From positions 1 to 64,000 of the forward strand of contig JBMNNB010000002.1 in assembly GCA_050953725.1 (NCBI GenBank): a DNA stretch of 64,000 nt, in the 5' to 3' direction. Shown piece by piece: positions 33,952 to 42,596 of the stretch (position 1 is the stretch's first letter; each line of letters starts with the position of its first letter). Source of the stretch: DTU053 sp012520115. Lineage in GTDB: Bacteria; Bacillota; Clostridia; Oscillospirales; Acutalibacteraceae. Under the pieces are notes generated by a model. It searched no databases. It saw only the letters and a list, made by a program, of their open reading frames with translations, and was not told where the DNA came from. The position numbers and the translations under genes are program-made.

Positions 33952-34707
33952 TTAATCCGTCTGTTTCAGTCTTACATACATGTGCTTTACGGTTCTGTTT
34001 GAGGTCTCTCTGACGTCTATATCAAAAAGGTCGGTTGCTATAATCAGCGGGGTCAGCTTCTGATAGCCGTAGTTTCGGGGGTCGAATGAGGGGTTCTTTT
34101 TAAGAATCAGGTTGCCCAGATCCCCTAAGAAGGTCCAGCCGTCCTCACCTGCTATGTCGTCCACGGAGTACACAAGCAGCTCGATAAGTTCGGGCGGCAG
34201 CGGCTCGGATTTAACGGCGCTTACATTGTTGCTTCTGTTCTGATTGCTCCTGTCCGCCGTTCTTGCGGGCTTTGTGGCCTTGCAGGTGTTGGGCTGGAGG
34301 ATTTCGAGGAAAATAAACTTGTCGCAGGCGACAATAAAGGGCTTGGGGGTTTTCTCCTCACCGATGCCTATTACCTTTTTGCCCGCCTCTCTGAGCCTTG
34401 TGGCAAGACGGGTAAAGTCGCTGTCGCTGGACACTATGCAGAAGCAGTCAAGATTGCCCTTGTAAAGCAGGTCCATGGCGTCGATAATAAGCGCCGAGTC
34501 TGTGGAGTTTTTGCCCGTAGTGTAGCTGTACTGCTGAATGGGGATGATTGCATTTTCCAGCAGAACGGTTTTCCATGTCGAAAGAGACGGCTGCGTCCAG
34601 TCTCCATAGATTCTCTTAACCGTGGGTGTGCCGTAGCGGGCAACCTCTTCAAGCATGGGCTTGACATAGCGGCAGGTTACATTGTCCGCATCTATCAGTA
34701 CGGCCAT
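33952..34707 (-). CDS. NYN-domain (LabA-like) protein with OST-HTH/LOTUS domain
   Basis: The N-terminal PIN-like NYN domain (residues 1-125) has the acidic nuclease residues in VLIDADN, GKNSTDSALIIDAMD and CIVSSDSDFTRLA; a linker leads to a C-terminal OST-HTH/LOTUS RNA-binding domain (about 165-251). The family is predicted to process RNA. The ATG has no ribosome-binding site. An in-frame ATT at 34752, 6 nt after AAAGGA, would add 15 residues reading IKDLISISDKPDLR, so translation may start there. Confidence 0.9.
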   Translation of the reverse strand: MAVLIDADNVTCRYVKPMLEEVARYGTPTVKRIYGDWTQPSLSTWKTVLLENAIIPIQQYSYTTGKNSTDSALIIDAMDLLYKGNLDCFCIVSSDSDFTRLATRLREAGKKVIGIGEEKTPKPFIVACDKFIFLEILQPNTCKATKPARTADRSNQNRSNNVSAVKSEPLPPELIELLVYSVDDIAGEDGWTFLGDLGNLILKKNPSFDPRNYGYQKLTPLIIATDLFDIDVRETSNRTVKHMYVRLKQTD

Positions 34708-34773
34708 TCTTAAATCCGGTTTATCGCTTATGGAAATTAAGTCCTTGATAATAATCCGTCCTTTCGGTTTGTG

Positions 34774-35949
34774 TTAAGCCTTGTTTTCGGTTGTTTGAGG
34801 CAGAGCTTCGTTTTCCTTGTCTTTCTCTTCCCTGCCGGTTTTGAAGATACTGATGATTCCCTTGTCGTTAAGCAGCTTTACAAGGATTACGCAAAGGGGC
34901 AGCAGGAAGATGCCGATAGGACCGAATACCTTTGCGCCGATGTACATTGACATAATGGCAACGACCGGGGGCAGGCCGACCTGACCCGCAACGAGCTTTG
35001 GTTCTATTATCTGCCTTATTACTGTTATTATAGCATAGATGACAAGTATGCCGATACCGCCGCCGAACTCGCCCGTGATAAGCAGGTATGCGCTCCACGG
35101 TATGAGTATGGTACCGGTACCGAGCACGGGAATGATGTCGACCAGGGCTGTGACAAGCGCTATGACTAAGATATAGTTTACGTCAAAGATGCCTGTAAGC
35201 TTTAAAAGTCCGAGGCCGATTGAGACTTCCGAGAAGGTTATGAGTATCAACAGGCAGTATGCCTTTGTTATCTTGCCGATGGTACTGAGCATAACGGTCT
35301 TTGTCTGAGAGAGCTTCCTGCCCTTTTCCTCGCTGAGCTGCTTGTAAATGAAGTCCTTGATGTCCTTATAGCTTGTGACCATAAAGCAGGAGGATACGAC
35401 GGTGATTACAAGAGCAAGTATGAATGAGGGTATCTGCTTTGCCATATCCCAGACCGAGCCGAGGGGGGATTTGAGCCATGAAAGATCTAAGCCAGTGTCT
35501 GAACCGCCGGGGACTGAGAAGGATTCGGCGTATCTCCTTATGAAATTGGCGGCTGCCTGCTCAAGGGAGTCCGGCAGGAAGGTGATTACTCGGAGTAGCC
35601 AGTTTTCGATTTCCGTAACCACTGCCGGCAAATCGTTTACCCTCTGTGACAGATACTGAGCGAAGGATTTAAGCTCGTTTGTGAGCTTAACGCCGATTGC
35701 GAACACTATGAACAATGCTGCGGCGGTAATTACAAGCACTAAAAATGTACCCACAAGCGCCGGCTTGAGTCTTGTTCTGCTTGTTATCTTATCGATGGGC
35801 TTTTGCAGCGCCATTGTGAGGAAGAAGGCAAAGATAAAGGGGAATATGGGCCAGAAGGCGAATTTCATAAACAGGTAGAAGGCCGTTATGATTATCAGCC
35901 AGAAAAATACATTGATTATAAACTTTCGTCTCTTTTCGGTTCTGCTCAT
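34774..35949 (-). CDS. ytvI: AI-2E family / sporulation integral membrane protein YtvI
   Basis: The 391-residue protein has about eight membrane helices and the PF01594 pattern: paired N-terminal helices, a soluble loop (about 110-160), and the conserved VDIIPVLGTGTILIPW and EPKLVAGQVGLPPVVAI blocks. The YtvI branch is tied to sporulation in Clostridia and Bacilli; other family members export small solutes. It is the first gene of the cluster leading to the NYN, ligase and glycosylase genes. Confidence 0.82.
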   Translation of the reverse strand: MSRTEKRRKFIINVFFWLIIITAFYLFMKFAFWPIFPFIFAFFLTMALQKPIDKITSRTRLKPALVGTFLVLVITAAALFIVFAIGVKLTNELKSFAQYLSQRVNDLPAVVTEIENWLLRVITFLPDSLEQAAANFIRRYAESFSVPGGSDTGLDLSWLKSPLGSVWDMAKQIPSFILALVITVVSSCFMVTSYKDIKDFIYKQLSEEKGRKLSQTKTVMLSTIGKITKAYCLLILITFSEVSIGLGLLKLTGIFDVNYILVIALVTALVDIIPVLGTGTILIPWSAYLLITGEFGGGIGILVIYAIITVIRQIIEPKLVAGQVGLPPVVAIMSMYIGAKVFGPIGIFLLPLCVILVKLLNDKGIISIFKTGREEKDKENEALPQTTENKA

Positions 35950-36012
35950 AGTAATCCTCTTCCTAAGCCGTCAAATTTCGATGCTCAGTGTTCCGTTTAT
36001 ACCGTTTTAGCT

Positions 36013-36696
36013 TTAAAAGTTAAAATAGTCGTCTACTATTCTGCCGTCGTGGATTCTGATATTTCTTTTAATGCCCGAGGCTATATCGTTGTCGTGGGTA
36101 ATGAGGACTATGGTCCTGCCCTCTGAGTTCAGCTCATGCAGAATACGCATGACCTCGTCGCCGGTTTTGGAGTCAAGGTTGCCCGTCGGCTCGTCCGCAA
36201 GGATAATTGGCGGGGCGGCGGCAATGGCCCTTGCTATTGCGATTCTCTGCTGCTGACCGCCTGAAAGCTGGGAGGGCAGGTGCTTTTCCCTGTTGGACAT
36301 TCCGACCTGCCTTAAAGCGGCTGCGGAAAGCTCCCGACGCTCCTCAAGGCTCATGCCTCTGTAAACAAGGGGCAGCTCCACATTCTCTCTTGCGGTAAGT
36401 GTTGTTATCAGGTTAAAGCCCTGAAAGATAAAGCCTATCTCCTTGTTGCGTATTTCCGACAGGGCGTCGTCGTCAAGCTCGTCTACGTACTTGCCGTCAA
36501 GCTTATATGTACCGCTTGTGGGTACGTCCAGAAGTCCCATTATATTCATCATGGTAGACTTGCCTGAGCCTGACTGACCGATTATGGCGACGAACTCGCC
36601 GTGATTTATATCCAGATTTACATTATCAAGGGCTCTGACTTCGTTTTCGCCCGGATTGTAAATCTTGTAGATTTCCCTTAATTCGATTAAGCTCAT
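36013..36696 (-). CDS. ABC transporter ATP-binding protein, MacB/LolD type
   Basis: The 227-residue ATPase has Walker A GQSGSGKSTMMN, the signature LSGGQQQRIAIARA, Walker B PIILADEPTGNLDS and the ITHDNDIA switch. Its closest type is the ATPase of MacB-like and lipoprotein exporters. GAAGGAG lies before the ATG. No permease is adjacent; the matching permease-adaptor pair at 25088-28063 lacks an ATPase, so they may work together. Confidence 0.93.
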   Translation of the reverse strand: MSLIELREIYKIYNPGENEVRALDNVNLDINHGEFVAIIGQSGSGKSTMMNIMGLLDVPTSGTYKLDGKYVDELDDDALSEIRNKEIGFIFQGFNLITTLTARENVELPLVYRGMSLEERRELSAAALRQVGMSNREKHLPSQLSGGQQQRIAIARAIAAAPPIILADEPTGNLDSKTGDEVMRILHELNSEGRTIVLITHDNDIASGIKRNIRIHDGRIVDDYFNF

Positions 36697-36787
36697 GTAA
36701 AACTCCTTCGCCGAATGGCTTCAGTTATTAATATTGTGGATAAAGAGGATTTATAATAACCTTTGGATAATAATTCGAGCCTTATGC

Positions 36788-36814
36788 AATAAGCCACCGT
36801 AAAGGCGGCTTATT
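36788..36814 (-). terminator. Terminator of the phosphoglycerate mutase-like gene
   Basis: AATAAGCC and GGCTTATT with inner CC/GG pairs, just after the stop; the T-tract is weak. Confidence 0.6.
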
Positions 36815-36818
36815 TTAT

Positions 36819-38024
36819 TTATGAGAGAAAATGCTTCATCAGCTCTACGCCGCTGCCGTAGAAGATACCGCTGTCGGCGGCTGTCTTTTCCGTAACGGTG
36901 TCGACGCCCTGCTTTTCATCGTTCTTATGGTAAATCATAAAGGGCACCGGGTCGGAGCTGTGTGTGCCCGTTGAGAGTGGTGTCGGGTGGTCGGGCAGTA
37001 TCATTATCTTGTAGTCGTCATACTCTTTTAGCGCATCAAGAAGGATGGGCAGGACACGGTTGTCGATTTCTTCAATCGCCTTGACCTTGTTCTGTATTTC
37101 CTTCCTGTGGCCGCATTCGTCAGTTGCCTCGATATGGATATAGACAAAGTCCTTGCCGTTCTTCAGCTCGTTTACCGCCGCCTCGGCCTTGCCCTCGAAA
37201 TTAGTGTCAAGGTAGCCTGTTGCGCCCTCGACTATGGGTGTTGACATGCCCGCACAGCCGCCTATGCCCCTTAATAGGTCCACGGCGGAGATTATGCTGC
37301 CCTCTAAGCCGTAAACGTCCTTAAACAGCGGAAGCTGAGGCTTTGTACCCTCGCCCCAGAGCCAGATTGAGTTTGCGGGGCGCTTGCCCTCGCTGACCCT
37401 TTTTTTATTAACCGGATGGTCTTTAAGGATGTCATAGCTTTCACGCATCATTCTTAAAAGGTCTGCGGCGTTTTCGCTGTCTGACAGATAGGGGCCGATG
37501 ACCCTTTCGGAGATGTCGTGGGGCGGCGTCATTTTGCCGAGAGACGTTGTGCCGTTATGCCATACAAGGCAGTGCCTGTAAGCTACGCCGTTAAAGTACC
37601 TGTATATGTCGCTGCCGAAATGCTCCTGTACAGCGTCTATAAGCAGCTTTGCCTCGGCGGTTGAGATATCGCCGCCGGAGTAGTCTATCATTGTTTTGTC
37701 CTCGTATTTCTCTTCATCGGACAAAGTCACAAGGTTGCATCTTAATGTAACGTCGGTGTCGAGCAAATCCACGCCTATGCTGACTGCTTCAAGGGGTGAG
37801 CGTCCCGTATAGCTGGCTGAAGGGTCATAGCCGAGAACGCTTAAATTTGCCACGTCGCTGCCGGGCTTCATGCCGTCGGGTATTGTCTTTACAAGTCCGA
37901 CCTCGCCCTTTTTGCCGAGAGAATCGAAGATTGGTTTATTTGCGACCTCCATGGGAGTTTTATTATCAAGTGCGGGAACAGGCATGTCTGCCATCCCGTC
38001 ATACAGTACGACTACATATTTCAT
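36819..38024 (-). CDS. apgM: Cofactor-independent phosphoglycerate mutase, ApgM type
   Basis: The 401-residue alkaline-phosphatase-superfamily enzyme has the metal motif VVLYDGMAD at the N-terminus, SDVANLSVLGYDP, and MILPDHPTPLSTGTHSSDPVP, which carries late metal ligands. It would interconvert 2- and 3-phosphoglycerate. A subgroup of this family has been proposed to act as homoserine kinase, so the activity is not certain. AAAGGAAAG precedes ATG 38024; a 20-codon upstream extension is rejected. Confidence 0.88.
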   Translation of the reverse strand: MKYVVVLYDGMADMPVPALDNKTPMEVANKPIFDSLGKKGEVGLVKTIPDGMKPGSDVANLSVLGYDPSASYTGRSPLEAVSIGVDLLDTDVTLRCNLVTLSDEEKYEDKTMIDYSGGDISTAEAKLLIDAVQEHFGSDIYRYFNGVAYRHCLVWHNGTTSLGKMTPPHDISERVIGPYLSDSENAADLLRMMRESYDILKDHPVNKKRVSEGKRPANSIWLWGEGTKPQLPLFKDVYGLEGSIISAVDLLRGIGGCAGMSTPIVEGATGYLDTNFEGKAEAAVNELKNGKDFVYIHIEATDECGHRKEIQNKVKAIEEIDNRVLPILLDALKEYDDYKIMILPDHPTPLSTGTHSSDPVPFMIYHKNDEKQGVDTVTEKTAADSGIFYGSGVELMKHFLS

Positions 38025-38114
38025 CTGTTTCTTTCCTTTCACTAAAAGGGGGCTGCCCTGCCGCCACATCCAAAGGCAACTCAAGGCAGTATATAAAAAG
38101 TGCTGTCTGTTTTT

Positions 38115-39077
38115 TTATTCTTCCGCCGGTATGGGCGTGTCGGGGTTTATAATGCCGTTTCTTACTCTTTCAAAGTAATCGCTGCCGGCGGGAACGACGA
38201 ATTTTACGCTCTTTTCCACAATCTCAAAGGTGCTTTCGGTCACATATTCGGTCTCGCCGTCAATGTTTACCGCAGCGGGCTTGTCGCTCTTTATATTTAT
38301 CTTTTTGCCCCTTACGAATTTGGTTATATCCCAGCCGAGATGCTGACCCTTCTTATAGGGCTCTATGAGTTTGAGCATCTTTGCTCTCGGCATATTTTTC
38401 TTTACAATGATAAAATCAAGCAGACCGTCGTCGGGCATTGCAAGGGGTGCGCCCATAAAGCCGCTGCCGTACCATCTGGAGTTGGCTCCCAGGCAGAAAA
38501 GCACGGTCAGCTTCTCCGGCTCGCCGTCGTCAATGGATATTGTGAACTCGCTCTTCATCTTGCCTATAAAGCAATAAAGCAGCGAGGCATAGTATGCGGT
38601 TTCAGCCTTCATAACCGGCAGCTTTTTAAAGCTGGCCTGCTTTGCGCAGATTTCTGCGTCAAGACCCATTGAGCACTGGTTTACCGCAATCTTGTCGCCG
38701 CATCTGATAGCGTCTATCTCGATAGCGGTACCGTTTATCTGTCCCTCTAAATTTAAAAAATCCTCTTTTGTGCCGAACAGCCTTATAAAGTCGTTGCCTG
38801 AGCCCAAGGGAATCGAGCCGACCTCGGCGTTCTTAAATCCGAAGGAGCCGTTTACAACCTCAAACAGTGTGCCGTCGCCGCCGCAGGCATAGAACCTTGT
38901 ATGTTCGCCTTCGGAAGCCTTTTTGCGTACATAGTCGATGGCCGATTTGGGGTACGAGCTTACGAAAATTTCATAGTCAATGTCGTTCTTGGTGCAGTAG
39001 TCAACAATCTGGGGTCTGATGATTTCTTCGGTCTTGCCTTTGCCGGCTACCGGGTTGATAACAAAAATGTGCTTCAT
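38115..39077 (-). CDS. Diacylglycerol/lipid kinase family protein
   Basis: The 320-residue enzyme has the DAGK catalytic motif YACGGDGTLFEVVNG and the glycine loop GSIPLGSGNDFIRLFG; VNIDGE occurs near the C-terminus. It should phosphorylate a membrane lipid such as diacylglycerol. The start MKHIFVINPVAGKGK is the usual family N-terminus. It lies between apgM and the broken methyltransferase gene. Confidence 0.93.
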   Translation of the reverse strand: MKHIFVINPVAGKGKTEEIIRPQIVDYCTKNDIDYEIFVSSYPKSAIDYVRKKASEGEHTRFYACGGDGTLFEVVNGSFGFKNAEVGSIPLGSGNDFIRLFGTKEDFLNLEGQINGTAIEIDAIRCGDKIAVNQCSMGLDAEICAKQASFKKLPVMKAETAYYASLLYCFIGKMKSEFTISIDDGEPEKLTVLFCLGANSRWYGSGFMGAPLAMPDDGLLDFIIVKKNMPRAKMLKLIEPYKKGQHLGWDITKFVRGKKINIKSDKPAAVNIDGETEYVTESTFEIVEKSVKFVVPAGSDYFERVRNGIINPDTPIPAEE

Positions 39078-39110
39078 CCTGAGAATTCCTTTCGTGTCTG
39101 CTTAAATAGC

Positions 39111-40233
39111 TTAGTCCTTAAAATACATATAGTATCTGCACTGAATCATACCGTTGTAAAGCTTACGGTTCTTGTCTGGCTTTCTGCCGAAGTATTCGGG
39201 GAAGTCCTCGTCAGAGGTTATTATATTATAGCTCCAACCGTGTTTCGGCTCGAAAACACGCCCCATCACTTTATAAATTTCCTTGGCCTCGGCCACATCC
39301 AATAGCCTTTCGCCGTAGGGGGGATTTGTGATAAGCGTTCCACGCTCAGTTGTCGGGGAGAAGTCCTTTAGGTCGGCCACTTTAAGTGAAGTGAAATGCT
39401 CTAAGCCCGCCCTTTTAAGGCTTTGCCGGGCGATGTTGATTGCCTCAGGGTCTATGTCCGAGCCGTAGGCGAAAAAGTCCGTGTCCTTCTTTACAAGGTC
39501 CTGCGCCCTTTCCTTTTCCTCCTGCCATAACTTCCTGTTAAGGTTGTTCCATGTCATGGCGGTGAACTGCCTGTTTAAGCCGGGGGCTATATTGTTGGCA
39601 AGCAGTGCGCCCTCGACGATAACAGTGCCTGAGCCGCACATGGGGTCATAGAGGGTGTGATAGTGCTTGAGCTTTGCAAAATGGCACAGTGCCGCCGCAA
39701 GGGTCTCTTTAATGGGGGCAAGTGTGGAAACCGGTCTGTACCCTCTTTTGTGAAGGCCGGAGCCGCTTGTGTCGATAGACAAGCGTCACGACTTGTCCTT
39801 CATAATGGAGAACTGAATCTGATAGAGGGGGCCCGTCTCCGCGAACCACGGCACCTTGTACTTTATCCTTGAGCCTTTCCACCACGGCCTTTTTGATAAT
39901 GGACTGACAGGAGCTGACGGCAAACAGCTTTGAGTTAAGGCAGTAGCCCTTTACGGGGAAGGCGTCGTTTTTGCCGATAAAGCTCTCCCATGGGAGCTTC
40001 TTTGTGCCTTCGAAAAGCTCCTCAAAGCTGGTTGCCGTGAATGAACCCAATGAAATGAGAATTCTCTCTGAAAAGCGGGACCAGATATTAGCCCTTGCAA
40101 TCAGCCGCTCATCCCCCGAAAAGAGGACTCTGCCGTTTTCTGCGTTTATGTCCGTAGCTCCCATGTCTTTAAGCTCGGAGGCAATCGCACTCTCTATGCC
40201 CAGCAGGCAAGGGCTGATAAAGTTTAGTTTCAT
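39111..40233 (-). pseudogene. Broken THUMP-domain RNA methyltransferase gene (RlmL/YpsC type)
   Basis: Two frames make up one gene: 39709-40233 encodes the ferredoxin-like and THUMP part, and 39111-39782 encodes the methyltransferase (DPMCGSGTVIVEGAL, TNPPYGERL). The join is damaged. At the five-G run 39827-39831 an extra base shifts the frame; the correct frame continues as PLYQIQFSIMKDK, then meets TGA at 39788-39786 before resuming as LSIDTSGSGLHKRGYR. A 2-base and a 1-base insertion around GTGACGCTT would explain the stop. The enzyme should methylate 23S rRNA guanine. Decay or sequence error are both possible. Confidence 0.85.
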
Positions 40234-40242
40234 GTTTGCTCC

Positions 40243-41580
40243 TTAAAGGCTGCCCATTATTGCGAGGGCGATGTTGAAATATACGAAAACCGACATCGAG
40301 TCGACAAGTGTTGAGATAAACGGGGATGAGATAAGTGCCGGGTCAACGCCGATACGCTTTGAAAGCATCGGAAGGCTGCAGCCCACAAGCTTTGAGGCGA
40401 TGACCGTGCAGATAAGGGACAGGGATACTATAAGTGAAATCTTCAGATTGCCATACTGCACATAGATTCTGACTCCGTTTGCTATTGCAAGAACTACGGC
40501 GCAGATTATTGCTACCCTGAACTCCTTCCAAAGCACCTTTACATAGTCGGTCAGATTCAGGTCGCCTGTGGCAAGTCCCCTTATGACAAGTGCGGAGGCC
40601 TGCGAGCCGCTGTTACCGCCCGTGTTCATAAGCATGGGCAGGAATGAAACGAGTATCGGCAATGAGGTAAACGCCGACTCGTATTTATTTATAAGTGTAC
40701 CCGTTACTATTGATGTAAACATAAGCAGCAACAGCCACGGGATTCTGTTAAGCGAATGGCGAACTACCGATGTTTTAAGATAGGTGTCCTCCGAGGGGTT
40801 GACGGCGGATATAAGGGAGATGTCCTCATCGCTCTCGCTGACGATGATATCCACGGCGTCGTCTATGGTGATGATGCCCACAAGGCGGTTTTCCGAGTCC
40901 ACCACGGGCAGGGTCATAAGACCGTACTTCTTCATCTTCATGACCGCCGATTCCTTGTCGCTCAAGGTATGAACGGAAATGATAGCGGTCTCCATAATAT
41001 CGCCGACTACGGTGCCCAAGGGGGCAAGCAGCAAATCTTTTACGGTGATGACGCCCTTTAAAACACGTCCCGAATCAAGGATATAGCAGTTGTAAATGGT
41101 CTCCTTGTCTATACCTTCACGGCGGATTTTCTCTATGGCCTCCTCCACGGTCATGTGCTCTCGCAGATCCATGAACTCCGTGGTCATTATGCTGCCTGCA
41201 CTGTTATCGGGATAATTTAATAGCTCGTTAATTATTTTCCTGTCGGCGGGGTCGGCAACCTTCAGAATTCTCTTGACGATTGTGGCGGGCATTTCACTAA
41301 GCAGTTCCACCGTATCGTCAATGAACATATCTGAGGTGACCCTCTCAAGCTCGGCGTCCGAAAGGCAGCCGATAAGGAACTCCTGCTTGTCGGAGGGCAG
41401 ATTTGCAAAGACCTCCGCAGCCAGATCCTTTGACAACAGGCGGAAAACACGGACACTGCTCTCTGACGGGAGCTCATCCATAATTTCCGCAATGTCGACA
41501 GCGTTCATTTCATTAAGCTGTTCGTAAAGATAGTTGTACCTCTTCTGCTCTAAGAGCTCTGTAATCCTTGTCTTTGTCAT
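40243..41580 (-). CDS. mgtE: Magnesium transporter MgtE
   Basis: The 445-residue channel has the cytoplasmic N domain of helical repeats (to about residue 125), a CBS pair (about 130-250; VVDSENRLVGIITIDD) that senses Mg, and five C-terminal membrane helices with the pore motif LMNTGGNSGSQAS. Family genes in Firmicutes often carry an M-box; I do not recognise one here, but there is a 360-nt leader with a small ORF and hairpins. Confidence 0.96.
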   Translation of the reverse strand: MTKTRITELLEQKRYNYLYEQLNEMNAVDIAEIMDELPSESSVRVFRLLSKDLAAEVFANLPSDKQEFLIGCLSDAELERVTSDMFIDDTVELLSEMPATIVKRILKVADPADRKIINELLNYPDNSAGSIMTTEFMDLREHMTVEEAIEKIRREGIDKETIYNCYILDSGRVLKGVITVKDLLLAPLGTVVGDIMETAIISVHTLSDKESAVMKMKKYGLMTLPVVDSENRLVGIITIDDAVDIIVSESDEDISLISAVNPSEDTYLKTSVVRHSLNRIPWLLLLMFTSIVTGTLINKYESAFTSLPILVSFLPMLMNTGGNSGSQASALVIRGLATGDLNLTDYVKVLWKEFRVAIICAVVLAIANGVRIYVQYGNLKISLIVSLSLICTVIASKLVGCSLPMLSKRIGVDPALISSPFISTLVDSMSVFVYFNIALAIMGSL

Positions 41581-41583
41581 AGT

Positions 41584-41620
41584 CTTTACCCTGCATTAAG
41601 GATAAAGCAATGCGGTAAAG
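41584..41620 (-). promoter_or_regulatory. Hairpin covering the mgtE ribosome-binding site
   Basis: CTTTACC-GCATT pairs with AATGC-GGTAAAG, 12 bp with a two-base bulge and an 11-nt loop, ending 3 bp before the mgtE ATG. The AGGG at 41589-41592 is partly in the stem. A second long stem (41659-41693, 15 bp with one mismatch) lies further upstream. Confidence 0.6.
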
Positions 41621-41720
41621 CCCTTTTGCACAGACAAAAGCGCACAACAAAGGACCATGCGTTATATGATAATAATGCTTATCATATCACGCAGCCTTAT
41701 GGCAGAAAGCGCAAATACAC

Positions 41721-41822
41721 TCAGAAATTAAAAGAGACAGCTATGGCTTTTCTGCCCGATGTGCTTATTCTGTTGTCTGTTACAATACTTCGGCTACTGT
41801 CACCGCGACTGCCATCGTCCAT
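41721..41822 (-). CDS. 33-codon upstream ORF in the mgtE leader
   Basis: The frame starts MDDGSRGDSSRSIV and ends SFNF. It has a strong AAAAGGAG site 8 nt before the ATG and lies inside the predicted mgtE transcript, 140 bp before mgtE. The peptide has acidic residues right after Met and no hydrophobic segment. In enterobacteria, acidic or Pro-rich leader peptides such as MgtL sense low Mg by ribosome destabilisation; a similar role here is inference. Confidence 0.6.
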   Translation of the reverse strand: MDDGSRGDSSRSIVTDNRISTSGRKAIAVSFNF

Positions 41823-41948
41823 AACTGCATCTCCTTTTCTTAGTATTTGCCGCAAAGTAAGTTTTTATAGCAAACATAAAATCTGCCGCAAAACCCTTTG
41901 CTTCTGAAGAAGAAAATCCCGTCGGACAAACACTTCTTCAGCATTCTA

Positions 41949-41977
41949 ATTGTATTCTTATTAGTCAGGTGTGTCAA
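41949..41977 (-). promoter_or_regulatory. Promoter of the mgtE leader
   Basis: On the minus strand: consensus TTGACA (41977-41972), 17 bp, TACAAT (41954-41949). Confidence 0.75.
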
Positions 41978-42184
41978 GCATCAAGAAGCAATCTTAAACA
42001 ATTCGAAACATTATTTTTTGTTTATTTTAATAATATTTCGCTTGTCTTAAAGGGTGACATGCGCACCTTTGAAGGGGGTCGGGGGTGAGATTGTTAAGAA
42101 ATGCGGGAATCAGGATAAAGCGGCATAAACAGCTTGTCCCCTGCCAATAATTTATTACAATTCTGTGAATTTTAAAAAAAGGTA

Positions 42185-42212
42185 TTGATTTTTTCACCGT
42201 ATCGAATACAAT
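42185..42212 (+). promoter_or_regulatory. Promoter of groESL
   Basis: TTGATT (42185-42190), 16 bp, TACAAT (42207-42212), just upstream of the CIRCE operator. Confidence 0.65.
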
Positions 42213-42217
42213 AGATT

Positions 42218-42244
42218 TTAGCACTCAATGATTTAGAGTGCTAA
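42218..42244 (+). promoter_or_regulatory. CIRCE operator (HrcA binding site)
   Basis: TTAGCACTC, nine bases, GAGTGCTAA: a perfect match to the CIRCE consensus, placed at the predicted transcription start of groESL. HrcA should repress here until heat shock. Confidence 0.97.
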
Positions 42245-42288
42245 TAAAATGCAAAAAATACTATTATATATTGTTGGGAGGAATCAAA

Positions 42289-42573
42289 ATGACACTTAAA
42301 CCGCTTGGTGACAGAGTTGTCGTGAAGTTCGTCGAGGCGGAGGAAACCACTAAGGGTGGTATCATCCTCGCTGCCACAGCACAGGAGAAGCCTCAGATTG
42401 CTGAGATTATCGCTGTCGGCCCCGGTGGAATCGTAGACGGTAAGGATGTCATTATGGAAGTTGAAGAGGGCGACAGGGTCATCCTCAGCAAGTACGCCGG
42501 CACAGAGGTCAAGATTGGCAGCGACGAATATGTCATCGTCCGCCAGAGCGATATTCTTGCAATAGTTGAATAA
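42289..42573 (+). CDS. groES: Co-chaperonin GroES
   Basis: The 94-residue lid of the GroEL chamber starts MTLKPLGDRVVVKF and contains the mobile-loop region EETTKGGIILAATAQEKPQ. GGGAGG lies 7 nt before ATG 42289. It forms an operon with groEL 23 bp downstream, under CIRCE control. Confidence 0.98.
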   Translation: MTLKPLGDRVVVKFVEAEETTKGGIILAATAQEKPQIAEIIAVGPGGIVDGKDVIMEVEEGDRVILSKYAGTEVKIGSDEYVIVRQSDILAIVE

Positions 42574-42596
42574 TTTATCTGACAGGAGGAATTCAC

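Noticed and set aside
42027..42224. 65-codon minus-strand frame upstream of groES
   Set aside because: No ribosome-binding site; it runs through the groES promoter and CIRCE side in the wrong direction.
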